Of a stretch of 48,771 nt of DNA, positions 41,749 through 48,771 are shown in pieces. The position numbers and the translations under genes were made by a program. The notes beneath the pieces were generated by a model, which was not told the origin of the DNA, did not search any database, and saw only the letters and a program-made list of their open reading frames with translations. Origin of the DNA: an uncultured Collinsella sp. Its GTDB lineage: Bacteria; Actinomycetota; Coriobacteriia; Coriobacteriales; Coriobacteriaceae. The stretch covers positions 1 through 48,771 of the forward strand of contig UQHW01000015.1 of NCBI GenBank assembly GCA_900540935.1, read 5' to 3'. Position 1 is the first letter of the stretch. Every line of letters starts with the position of its first letter.

Positions 41749-42168
41749 ATGAATAAGATATTGCTAGCGAGTCATGGTTATCTCGCCCAAGGTATGAAGA
41801 GCTCTCTCGAGATCCTGATGGGCGCCAACGACCGAATCGAGTGTCTGTGCGCCTATGTCGATGACGACACGAGGGATGTCGCAGCGCTTATCGATGCTTG
41901 GATGGAGTCGAAGGACCCTGCCGACTCTTGGTTTGTCGTGACTGACATCTTTGGCGGCTCTGTAAACAACGAATTCATTCAGAGGCAGACCGCCGGATCG
42001 TTTACGTTGATCACCGGAATGAACTTGCCGCTGCTGGTGGAAATGGCTACACAGCTGGACTCCCTGGATGCGGACAAGGCCAAAGCTGCGGTCGAGGGAT
42101 CACGTTCGTTTATCGTGCTTTGTGAGGCGGCGGACATGCTTGCCGATGTCGAAGAAGAAGAGTTCTAG
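41749..42168 (+). CDS. PTS mannose-family EIIA
   Basis: The protein has 139 aa. ILLASHGYLAQGM holds phospho-His9, and VTDIFGGSVNNEF near 65 is the family's second conserved patch. An acidic tail (DVEEEEF) ends it. Unlike PTS-1, EIIA and EIIB are separate proteins here. GGAG precedes the ATG. Confidence 0.92.
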   Translation: MNKILLASHGYLAQGMKSSLEILMGANDRIECLCAYVDDDTRDVAALIDAWMESKDPADSWFVVTDIFGGSVNNEFIQRQTAGSFTLITGMNLPLLVEMATQLDSLDADKAKAAVEGSRSFIVLCEAADMLADVEEEEF

Positions 42169-42239
42169 TTAGTTCTGGTTCGAGCCCTAGCTAAGGGTCA
42201 CGCCTGTCATTACCTTTATTACGTGCGGAGATGATTACG

Positions 42240-42713
42240 ATGATTAAGCTTACGAGAGTTGATTACCGATTGATTCACGGCCAGGTCGCCATGTCTTGGA
42301 CGCATGCGCTGGATGTCGATTGCATCCTGTGTGCCAGCGACGCCGTGGCAAAAGACGACATGAGAAAAGCCGCATTGAGGCTAGCTCGTCCCAACGGCGT
42401 GAAGCTCGTCATAAAAGACGTAAACGCTGCTATCGAGGCGCTCAACAGCGGCGTCACCGACAAGTATTCGCTGTTTATCATTGTCGAGACGATTGAGGAT
42501 GCCTATCGCCTTGCTAAGGGTTGCAAAGACATCAAGGAGATCAATCTGGGCGGAACTCGAAAGTCTCCCGAGACCACGCTTCATCCGACCCCCGCGATTT
42601 TTGCGACCGAAACCGATGCCGAGCATATCCAAGAGCTTGTGAACGATGGCGTGGTTATCGAAATCCGTCAGGTTCCCAATGACTCAAAGGTACTTGCCAA
42701 GGACGTTTTCTAG
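42240..42713 (+). CDS. PTS mannose-family EIIB
   Basis: The protein has 157 aa. LTRVDYRLIHGQVAMSW holds phospho-His13. The protein ends VPNDSKVLAKDVF, typical of this family. It transfers phosphate from EIIA to the incoming sugar. ATG 42240 is chosen because GGAG at 42227-42230 is nine bases away; the ATG at 42231 directly abuts it. A terminator follows at 42763. Confidence 0.92.
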   Translation: MIKLTRVDYRLIHGQVAMSWTHALDVDCILCASDAVAKDDMRKAALRLARPNGVKLVIKDVNAAIEALNSGVTDKYSLFIIVETIEDAYRLAKGCKDIKEINLGGTRKSPETTLHPTPAIFATETDAEHIQELVNDGVVIEIRQVPNDSKVLAKDVF

Positions 42714-42762
42714 CTGGAAACATGCCATTGTCTAGCATTTATTAACCAGGTCCTCCTTTCTT

Positions 42763-42795
42763 AAGCCCGTCGATCATTTAATCGGCGGGCTTTTT
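42763..42795 (+). terminator. terminator between EIIB and SIS gene 4
   Basis: AAGCCCGTCGAT and ATCGGCGGGCTT form a 12-nt-armed stem with one mismatch (G-U in RNA), followed by TTT. It splits the PTS-2 locus into two transcripts or attenuates read-through. Confidence 0.9.
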
Positions 42796-42830
42796 ATTAA
42801 AGAAAAATCAAAAAAAATCTGAAATAGCTC

Positions 42831-42864
42831 TTGCATAGTTAGTTATATAAAGTATTATAACGTC
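42831..42864 (+). promoter_or_regulatory. promoter of SIS gene 4 with a TATAACGTC site
   Basis: TTGCAT (42831) and TATTAT (42853) are spaced by 16 bases. TATAACGTC (42856-42864), the complement of GACGTTATA, overlaps the -10. Confidence 0.55.
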
Positions 42865-42908
42865 ATGGGATGAATGAAGGGTTCATCCAAGTGAGTTAGG
42901 AGTAAGGG

Positions 42909-43943
42909 ATGTTCAATTTCGATGAGCCTCGTTACGAGAAGGTTGTGAGCGATGCCCTCGCTCTCCGTCCTCAGATTGAGGCTGCCGTGGACAAGGTCTG
43001 CGAGCAGGGTTATTCCAACATCTTCTTCATCGGCTGCGGCGGCACCTGGGCCCACACGCTCCCGATGAAGTATTGGGTCGAGACCACCACGGCCGACGTC
43101 GACGTCCACTGCGAGATTGCCGCTGAGTTCCTCGCATGCCCGCCCAAGACCTTCAACAAGGACTCGGTCTGCGTCTTCTCCACCCGTACCGGCACCACCC
43201 CCGAGATCATCGAGGCCGCCAAGTTCTGCCAGGAGCAGGGCGCCCGCACGCTGATGTATGTCTCCAACGACAACACCCCGGCCACTGAGTACGCCGATTA
43301 CAAGTTCTTCAGCTTCGCCGAGGACGACGTCCTGTGCGAGGCCATCTACACCTACCAGATTACGCTGGTCGCCCGCTTCCTCAAGAACGCCGGCGCCTTC
43401 CCCAAGTACGACACCTTCATGGAGGAGTTCGGCAACATCGCTCCGTACCTCATCAAGGCCAAGGACGCTCAGGACGAGCGCTGCGCCGCCATGGCCGAGG
43501 ACTTCAAAGACACCGACTACCACATGGTGATTGGTTCCGGCATGCTCTGGGGTGAGGCCTACGACTACGCTATGTGCATTCTCGAGGAGATGCAGTGGAT
43601 CAAGACCAAGTCCATCCACGCCGCCGAGTTCTTCCACGGCACCATCGAACTGTGCGAGGAGGGCACGAGCCTCATCATGCTCTACGGCGAGGACGACACC
43701 CGTAAGCTCATGGACCGCGTGGACAACTTCACTCACATGCTCGCCGACGAGAAGGGCGTCCATGTCCGCGTGAACAAGTTCGACACCGCCGAGGTCGAGC
43801 TGCCGTTCAGCGACCCCGAGTTCCGCAAGATCGTCTCCCCGATGGTCACCTACACCATCACCGAGCGTCTGAGCTGCCATCTCGAGCACGTCCGTAACCA
43901 CCCGCTCACCACGCGTCGTTACTATCACCAGATGAACTACTAA
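42909..43943 (+). CDS. SIS-fold deglycase, GfrE/GfrF-like (4 of 4), PTS-2 locus
   Basis: The protein has 344 aa. FIGCGGTWAHTLPMKYW is near 40-56 and the phosphosugar motif STRTGTTPEI near 91-100. Glu217 and His233 (EFFHGTIE) keep the 16-residue spacing; the usual HGPFE is HGTIE here. The C-terminus TRRYYHQMNY matches the paralogues. It lies between PTS-2 EIIB and EIIC, so its substrate is likely the PTS-2 product. AGGAGTAAGGG precedes the ATG. Codon bias suggests high expression. Confidence 0.85.
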   Translation: MFNFDEPRYEKVVSDALALRPQIEAAVDKVCEQGYSNIFFIGCGGTWAHTLPMKYWVETTTADVDVHCEIAAEFLACPPKTFNKDSVCVFSTRTGTTPEIIEAAKFCQEQGARTLMYVSNDNTPATEYADYKFFSFAEDDVLCEAIYTYQITLVARFLKNAGAFPKYDTFMEEFGNIAPYLIKAKDAQDERCAAMAEDFKDTDYHMVIGSGMLWGEAYDYAMCILEEMQWIKTKSIHAAEFFHGTIELCEEGTSLIMLYGEDDTRKLMDRVDNFTHMLADEKGVHVRVNKFDTAEVELPFSDPEFRKIVSPMVTYTITERLSCHLEHVRNHPLTTRRYYHQMNY

Positions 43944-43964
43944 TCCTCTCAAATTGCTGCGGTT

Positions 43965-44003
43965 GTCTGCAGGCGAGCTGCGCAGAATGCCTCGCCTGCA
44001 GAC
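43965..44003 (+). terminator. hairpin between SIS gene 4 and EIIC
   Basis: GTCTGCAGGCGAG and CTCGCCTGCAGAC are perfect 13-bp arms, followed by CTGTTTCT. It probably attenuates transcription into EIIC or stabilises the upstream message. Confidence 0.7.
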
Positions 44004-44024
44004 CTGTTTCTGGGGTTGATCGAA

Positions 44025-44798
44025 ATGGTTGTCCAGTATCTTCTAGTTGCACTGGTCGCATTTATTGCGTCCATGGACGAGCAATTATTTGGCATTACGA
44101 TGCTTGGTCGTCCGCTGTTTACGAGCCTGTTCGTTGGCTTGATCCTTGGCGATGTCCAGCAGGGCGTTATCGTCGGCGCTGCTTTGGAGTCCATGTTCAT
44201 GGGCGCCATCATGGTCGGTGCGGCGGTTCCTCCCGAGGTCTATGCCTCCGGCGTGCTTGGCTGCGCGTTTGCCGTCATTACGGGTACGAGCACGGCAACT
44301 GCCGTCGCACTCGCCCTTCCCGTCTCCGTCTTCCTTCAGGTGTGGCGCAACTTCTGCTATGCCGTTCCGGGTGCCTTTGCCTGCAAGAAGATCGAGACCG
44401 CTCTGGCAAATCGTGATCTTGCCAAGGCGAATCTGTACCATCTGACCATCGTGCCGCTGTCGATTGGCATTCCGTCTGCACTGCTGGTGTTTTGCTCGCT
44501 GTTCTTTGGTGTCGACCTCATCAACAATGCGCTTAACGCTATTCCGCAGTTTGTGATGGACGGCCTCAACGTTGCGTCCGGCGTCATGGTCTGCATCGGC
44601 TTCGCACTTCTTATTAGGACCATGGGCGATAACAAGCTGCTTCCTTGGCTGTTCCTGGGATTCATTATGGTCATCTACCTCAAGATGGACGTTATCGGCG
44701 TCGCCGCAGCTGCCATTTGCGTCGCACTGCTCCTGGCCTTCCGCGAGGGCTCGTCCGGTCCGCAGACGGTTGCCGAGGATGAAGAGGAGGACTTCTAA
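44025..44798 (+). CDS. PTS mannose-family EIIC
   Basis: The protein has 257 aa. The membrane protein carries GDVQQGVIVGAALESMFMG near 42-60 and VGAAVPPEVYASGV near 65. It forms the channel with EIID. The ATG at 44025 has GGGG at 44012-44015; a TTG at 44016 is an alternative. The stop overlaps the EIID start by one base (TAATG), so the pair is translated together. Confidence 0.92.
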   Translation: MVVQYLLVALVAFIASMDEQLFGITMLGRPLFTSLFVGLILGDVQQGVIVGAALESMFMGAIMVGAAVPPEVYASGVLGCAFAVITGTSTATAVALALPVSVFLQVWRNFCYAVPGAFACKKIETALANRDLAKANLYHLTIVPLSIGIPSALLVFCSLFFGVDLINNALNAIPQFVMDGLNVASGVMVCIGFALLIRTMGDNKLLPWLFLGFIMVIYLKMDVIGVAAAAICVALLLAFREGSSGPQTVAEDEEEDF

Positions 44799-45646
44799 TG
44801 GCTACCCAGAACACCGATCTCAAAGAGGCCAAGAAGGACGCGATTATGACTCCCGATATGTATCGGAGCATGTTCCTTCGCCAGTTTACGAGCCAGTGCT
44901 CGCAGTCGTACGACAAGATGATGGCAATGGGCTTCATGTACACCATTCAGAAGCCCCTGCGGAAGATCTATCCCAACGACGACGATTACTATGCGGCGCT
45001 TGATCGCCATACCGAGTTCTTTAACATCACGCCTCATGTGCTTCCGTTTGTAGCCGGCCTTACGGTTTCGATGGAAGAGCAGGCGGCTGCCGATAAGAAC
45101 TTCGACACGTCCTCGATTAACGCCATGAAGGTCGGCCTCATGGGACCGCTTTCCGGCATTGGCGATTCGTTCTACTGGGGTACGTTCCGCGTGGTCGCCG
45201 CCGGCATTGGCATCGGCATCGCGTCGACGGGCAACCCGCTCGGCCCCATCGTGTACGCGCTCATCTACTCCGTGATTAACTTTGCAACGCGTATCGTCGC
45301 CGCCCATCTGGGATACGACCTGGGAACCAAGTTCCTGCAGCAGTCCGAAGAGAACAACCTTATGTCTCGCATGACGCATGCTGCCGGTGTCCTCGGAATG
45401 ACCGTTATCGGCGCCATGATTGCGGCACAGGTCTCACTGTCCACTGCTTTGACCTTTGATGTGGGTGGTTCGGAGATTGTCCTGCAGGATCTGTTCGATT
45501 CGATCTTCCCCGGTCTGCTGCCCTTGCTGGCAACGTTCGCTTGCGTTGCTCTCTATAAAAAGGGTGTCAAGACCATTTGGATTATTATTGGCATCTTCGC
45601 GATCTGCATCATCGGAACAGGTTTGGGAGTGTTCGCGGCGGCGTAA
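44798..45646 (+). CDS. PTS mannose-family EIID
   Basis: The protein has 282 aa. FFNITPHVLPFVAGLTVSME near 73-92 and GPLSGIGDSFYWGT near 115 are the EIID signature, and C-terminal helices end in the membrane. It completes the PTS-2 set of EIIA, EIIB, EIIC and EIID. It parallels the EIID at 24039 but is clearly a different paralogue. A strong terminator follows at 45694. Confidence 0.93.
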   Translation: MATQNTDLKEAKKDAIMTPDMYRSMFLRQFTSQCSQSYDKMMAMGFMYTIQKPLRKIYPNDDDYYAALDRHTEFFNITPHVLPFVAGLTVSMEEQAAADKNFDTSSINAMKVGLMGPLSGIGDSFYWGTFRVVAAGIGIGIASTGNPLGPIVYALIYSVINFATRIVAAHLGYDLGTKFLQQSEENNLMSRMTHAAGVLGMTVIGAMIAAQVSLSTALTFDVGGSEIVLQDLFDSIFPGLLPLLATFACVALYKKGVKTIWIIIGIFAICIIGTGLGVFAAA

Positions 45647-45693
45647 AGTTGACTGCTATGCTCGCGCGTTGGATAACTAACTGTCCGTTTGAA

Positions 45694-45728
45694 AACGGGG
45701 TTCGGCGTAAGGCCGGCCCCGTTTTTTT
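45694..45728 (+). terminator. intrinsic terminator of the PTS-2 locus
   Basis: AACGGGG and CCCCGTT enclose an inner GGC/GCC stem, followed by seven T. Confidence 0.88.
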
Positions 45729-45781
45729 GTTTGAGGGATTTTCCGACCGTCCAAAAATCCACGCCCATGCATCACTCACAC

Positions 45782-46014
45782 ATCTCTCATCTCTCATTCC
45801 TCACTAATACGAGAGATAACAGAAAGACGAGAGATAAATATGAGAGATAACTGATCAGCAAAGAGACAGGCAATCATGGTATTGTCTCAATACTGATTGT
45901 TCTACCAGCAAAAACATGTTTAAATGAAACAAATGGCAGACATCTTATCTTTCATCTCTCACTTATCTCTAATATGAGAGATAGCAGTAAGATGAGAGAT
46001 AATTACGAGAGATA
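45782..46014. repeat. duplicated GAGAGATA repeat array
   Basis: GAGAGATA occurs at 45811, 45829, 45842 and again at 45976, 45994, 46007, so the 18- and 13-base spacings are repeated exactly. Each triplet is preceded by inverted TCTCTC units (45782-45795; 45953-45970). The whole cluster of about 76 bp is an imperfect duplication offset by 165 bp. It fills the gap 45647-46077 before the Schlafen-like gene and is probably a multi-site operator. Confidence 0.8.
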
Positions 46015-46077
46015 ACTGAGAGACGAAGGAAATCTATTCGCGGCATTCTCCGCCGGGCCGAGCGAAAGGACATGCAG

Positions 46078-47544
46078 ATGAACGAAAACGAGCTGACCGG
46101 TCTGCTCGAGTCTTTAAAGCGCATGGGCTCGGACGATCTTAACGTCGAGGTCAAGGAGAGCGCCACGACGCTTTCCCGCGACGTATGGGAAACGGTTAGC
46201 GCATTCGCGAATACCGCTGGCGGAATTATCGTGCTCGGCGTGAGCGAGCGCGCGGGCTTTGTCCCGGTTGAGAACTTTGAGACCGAGAAGGTGCTCAACC
46301 AATTCGTAGCGGGCATGGGTGATGCCGGCGGTCGCGGAAAACTGGCCAATCCGCCCAAATACACCATTGAACGCGTGGAGCTCCAGGGCACCGTGGTTCT
46401 GGTCATCACGATTGAGGAGCTCGACCCGTCGAGCAAGCCGTGTTATGTCATAGAGCGGGGCGCTCAAGGCGGCAGCTACAAACGCATCGATGACAAAGAT
46501 GTTCCGCTCTCGTCGACCGAGGTCCTGTCCTTGTCATCGTATGAACGGACGAGCCCCAGTGATCGCGATGCAGTACCCGGCGCGGTCGCAGGCGATCTTG
46601 ACGAGGCCCTGGTCGACCGCACGATAGAGCGTGCTTTCTCGCTGACACCCCGTGCAATGCGCGGCGCGCCGGACAAGAAAACGAAGCTGGAGCGCCTGAA
46701 TTTCCTCGACTCCCAGGGCAATGTTACTAAGGCCGGGCTCCTGGCCGCGGGTGCCTATCCTCAGCAGTTCTATCCCAAGCTCTTTATCGATGTGGCGGTC
46801 TATGCCGGAACGCAGAAGGGCGCGGCGGGGTCGTTGAGGTTCATGGACCGTACGATCTGCGAGGGAACGTTGGGCGAAATGATCTCGGATGCCGTCGCGG
46901 CAATCGCCAAGAATTTGCGGCGAACCTCGACGATCCAAGGCGTCTCGCGTGTCGACTCGCTGGAGATTCCCGAGGAGGTCCTGCGCGAGGCAATCGCCAA
47001 CGCCGTAATCCACCGAGAATACGGAGATCGGTTCTGTGGGCAGTCGATCGCTGTTGACGTCTTTGATGACCGTATCGAAGTGACGAATCCCGGCGGCCTA
47101 TACGGAGGAAAGACTCGCGAGAACCTGTTTGACGGCAGCTCCCGATGTCGCAATGCGACGCTTGTGAAGCTCATGTCGCTTGTCCCATTGCCCGACGGCG
47201 CGGGCTCTCCTGCCGAAGGCAACGGGTCGGGCATTCCAATGATGCTCGATGCCATGCGTGCGCACGGTCTGGCCGAGCCATTGTTTTGCCCGGGTTTCGA
47301 CCGATTTAAGGTTGTCCTCTACCGAGCGAAGGTTGAGCAAATCGACCATGGCGGGGACTTAATTGTGGCGGCACTCAAGCGCAACGGCGAATTGGGAACA
47401 CGTGAACTGGCAGAATGCACGGGACTCACCGTCTCCCAGGTTAGGGTACGCGTCAATGCGCTCATCTCACAAGGCGAGCTTGAGCCCACGGCGCCGGCGA
47501 CGAGCCGCAACCGCAAGTATCGACTGTCGGAGCGCGTGGGATAG
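46078..47544 (+). CDS. AlbA_2/Schlafen-like ATP-binding regulator
   Basis: The protein has 488 aa. The N-terminal AlbA_2 domain (LNVEVKESATTL then AFANTAGGIIVLGVSE) spans about 20-140. An ATPase-type HATPase_c_4 region has LREAIANAVIHREYGDR and DRIEVTNPGGL near 305-345. A C-terminal winged helix has ELAECTGLTVSQVRVRVNAL. The combination is common in uncharacterised bacterial regulators and occurs in some defence settings. The repeat array upstream is the obvious binding target for autoregulation. ATG 46078 has AAAGGA nine bases upstream; the ATG at 46072 is also possible. Confidence 0.82.
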   Translation: MNENELTGLLESLKRMGSDDLNVEVKESATTLSRDVWETVSAFANTAGGIIVLGVSERAGFVPVENFETEKVLNQFVAGMGDAGGRGKLANPPKYTIERVELQGTVVLVITIEELDPSSKPCYVIERGAQGGSYKRIDDKDVPLSSTEVLSLSSYERTSPSDRDAVPGAVAGDLDEALVDRTIERAFSLTPRAMRGAPDKKTKLERLNFLDSQGNVTKAGLLAAGAYPQQFYPKLFIDVAVYAGTQKGAAGSLRFMDRTICEGTLGEMISDAVAAIAKNLRRTSTIQGVSRVDSLEIPEEVLREAIANAVIHREYGDRFCGQSIAVDVFDDRIEVTNPGGLYGGKTRENLFDGSSRCRNATLVKLMSLVPLPDGAGSPAEGNGSGIPMMLDAMRAHGLAEPLFCPGFDRFKVVLYRAKVEQIDHGGDLIVAALKRNGELGTRELAECTGLTVSQVRVRVNALISQGELEPTAPATSRNRKYRLSERVG

Positions 47545-47644
47545 ATGCGTTAGTGGACGAGGCGACCCAATAATCGACCCTCGATTGGCGTCCATTAAGG
47601 TAAAGCGGTTGTTGCCCAGTCGACGGTGATGCTAAAGACTCGGC

Positions 47645-48136
47645 TTACGCCGGCATGGCCCCGAACCCGTCTATCAGGAACAGCCTGAGAACCAGCTTGA
47701 TGACATTTCCCGGTTTGACTTCTGCCGCGTCAAAGACGTGGCGCTCGGCGAGCTCGCTGCAGTATGCATAGATGTCGCGGATAAGGTCCGCGCCCGAGAG
47801 CGTAAACATGTAGCCTGCGTCCGAAAGCGCATTGGGCGCGGCAGGCAACTTGGCCATGTGACAGAACGTTTGCAGGTCGGGCGCCATAACGTTCTGGTAG
47901 TCGAGGTGGCCGTTGGCATCCTGCGCGGCAAGCTCCAATTGGCGCACAAAATCCAGCGCCGCCGCTAACACAAAGCTCGGCGTAGGCGCATTGACGTCCT
48001 GAGTGGTCGCCACAAGCCTGCCCGCCGCCTGCGTGACAAGCCAAGCGACCTCGCGCTGGCAACGTACGGCCTTGCGCGTAACCGGCTTGATGGACGAAGA
48101 AGAAACGCTTCCCTTGGGCGGATTCGAAACAGCCAC
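47645..48136 (-). CDS. conserved-looking protein of unknown function
   Basis: The protein has 163 aa. No motif was recognised. It is mostly helical, has a short Ser/Pro/Lys-rich start (SNPPKGSVSSSSIKPVTRK), no signal peptide and no clear membrane helix. GTG 48136 is the likely start, with GGGAGG six bases upstream; a longer frame to 48229 lacks a site. It converges with the Schlafen-like gene and diverges from the partial gene at 48352. Confidence 0.6.
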   Translation of the reverse strand: MAVSNPPKGSVSSSSIKPVTRKAVRCQREVAWLVTQAAGRLVATTQDVNAPTPSFVLAAALDFVRQLELAAQDANGHLDYQNVMAPDLQTFCHMAKLPAAPNALSDAGYMFTLSGADLIRDIYAYCSELAERHVFDAAEVKPGNVIKLVLRLFLIDGFGAMPA

Positions 48137-48351
48137 AAGAACCTCCCATGAACGACCCGGCCCAACAAGCCCGGATGAAACACGTGCTACATCAGTATAC
48201 AGGGAAGTGGGGTAGCGGGGTACAAGCACGCCAGCGGCAAACCGAGAGCATCAACGATGTGCCGATCGCGGAATGAGATCTCGTAATAATTGACTCTCGG
48301 CCATATTATTGAGGGGCATGACTCGCGTTCGTATGGTTGTAGGTGCTGGCG

Positions 48352-48771
48352 ATGAACGACATTGACCTTGCTGTTCCGTTGATGGATGGACCAAGCTATG
48401 ACCGCGCCTGCAGTCTCGTGCCTTCCGAATACGTTGAGGCATGGGAGTGGTTTCTGGGTGAGGAACAGCGCGGCGGCGTTTGGACCAGCCTTCCGCACCA
48501 CACCAAGGAAGATAGCCCTCAGTATCAGTACCGTTTGAGAATTGGCTCGGACTTCTTTCCCGTAACGCGGGATTCAGGGATCTTCTGGCCGGGCCAGGAT
48601 CGGGTGAAGCAAGATCCCAATAAGATCTTTGCGCTTTCGGTCCATAACTCTAAAAAGAGCTTCTACACCGATGTGCCTCCGCTCTATTTGGATGACGGTA
48701 CGTGGGTCATTAAGTATGGCTCTGTTAGACCAGGATTGACATACATGTGTCCCCACGGTGCCATATCGTTG
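48352..48771 (+). CDS. 5' part of an unknown gene, cut by the window end
   Basis: From ATG 48352 the frame is open for 140 codons to the last base. The protein begins MNDIDLAVPLMDGPSYDRAC and is rich in aromatic residues (WEWFLGEEQ, FWPGQD, YTDVPPLYLDDG). I do not recognise a family. The last 18 codons are shared, in phase, with the minus-strand fragment at 1-102, so the rest of this gene lies in a sequence that joins both ends of the window. Confidence 0.55.
   Translation, partial: MNDIDLAVPLMDGPSYDRACSLVPSEYVEAWEWFLGEEQRGGVWTSLPHHTKEDSPQYQYRLRIGSDFFPVTRDSGIFWPGQDRVKQDPNKIFALSVHNSKKSFYTDVPPLYLDDGTWVIKYGSVRPGLTYMCPHGAISL
48717..48771. repeat. 55-bp terminal inverted repeat, right copy
   Basis: This is the exact reverse complement of 1-55; see the left copy. 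Confidence 0.9.

Noticed and set aside
45782..46014. Possible CRISPR array
   Set aside because: Units are 8 bp, spacing is 13-18 bases, orientation is mixed and no cas gene is nearby. It fits operator boxes better.

Overview
This is a GC-rich, gene-dense bacterial window. Its gene content (four sugar-isomerase-fold deglycases with GntR/HutC regulators, two mannose-family PTS systems, mfd, recQ, nth, metA) and its style of intergenic hairpin repeats fit a gut Coriobacteriia, most likely Collinsella. That assignment is recognition, not a computed placement. No rRNA, tRNA or CRISPR array was seen. The two ends carry the same 55 bases in inverted orientation, in matching reading phase; this looks like an assembly overlap at a repeat, or an inverted repeat in the genome.

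Layout. 1-10.7 kb is mostly housekeeping: an Rrf2 regulator, a MutY-like glycosylase without Fe-S ligands, rubrerythrin, two membrane proteins of unknown role, a nucleotidyltransferase/HTH pair resembling a toxin-antitoxin module, RmuC, an ABC exporter, endonuclease III and a zinc-ribbon membrane protein. 10.8-18.8 kb holds an orphan ATP-grasp enzyme between direct repeats, Mfd, a PAP2 phosphatase, a threonine-aldolase-like PLP enzyme and a GNAT acetyltransferase.

18.8-33.3 kb and 40.9-45.7 kb form the accessory metabolic core. Four paralogous SIS-fold proteins (19782, 25075, 32374, 42909) all keep a Glu-x15-His pair and an RRY(M/Y)-type C-terminus, as expected of FrlB/FraB/GfrF-like deglycases that split phosphorylated Amadori products such as fructoselysine or glucoselysine. 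Two complete mannose-family PTS systems (22271-24872 and 41749-45646) would import and phosphorylate the substrates. Four GntR/HutC regulators sit among them. A 9-mer GACGTTATA (or its complement) overlaps or adjoins the putative -10 region of three of these loci, with a close variant at a fourth, which suggests one shared regulon. Interleaved are an EamA transporter, a HAD phosphatase, a YitT membrane protein and RecQ.

33.3-40.6 kb carries a 2-hydroxyacid dehydrogenase, metA (acetyl-CoA type by its Glu111), 5-formyl-THF cyclo-ligase, a HicAB toxin-antitoxin pair and a large M16 peptidase. 45.7-48.8 kb has a Schlafen/AlbA-type ATP-binding protein behind a duplicated GAGAGATA repeat array, one unknown protein, and an unknown gene running off the end.

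The intergenic DNA is unusually rich in hairpins. They include a REP-like family with a GGGACAG/CTGTCCC core, twin modules that share a loop but not their arms, a 182-bp MITE-like palindrome, a nested 119-nt hairpin and a tandem hairpin pair.
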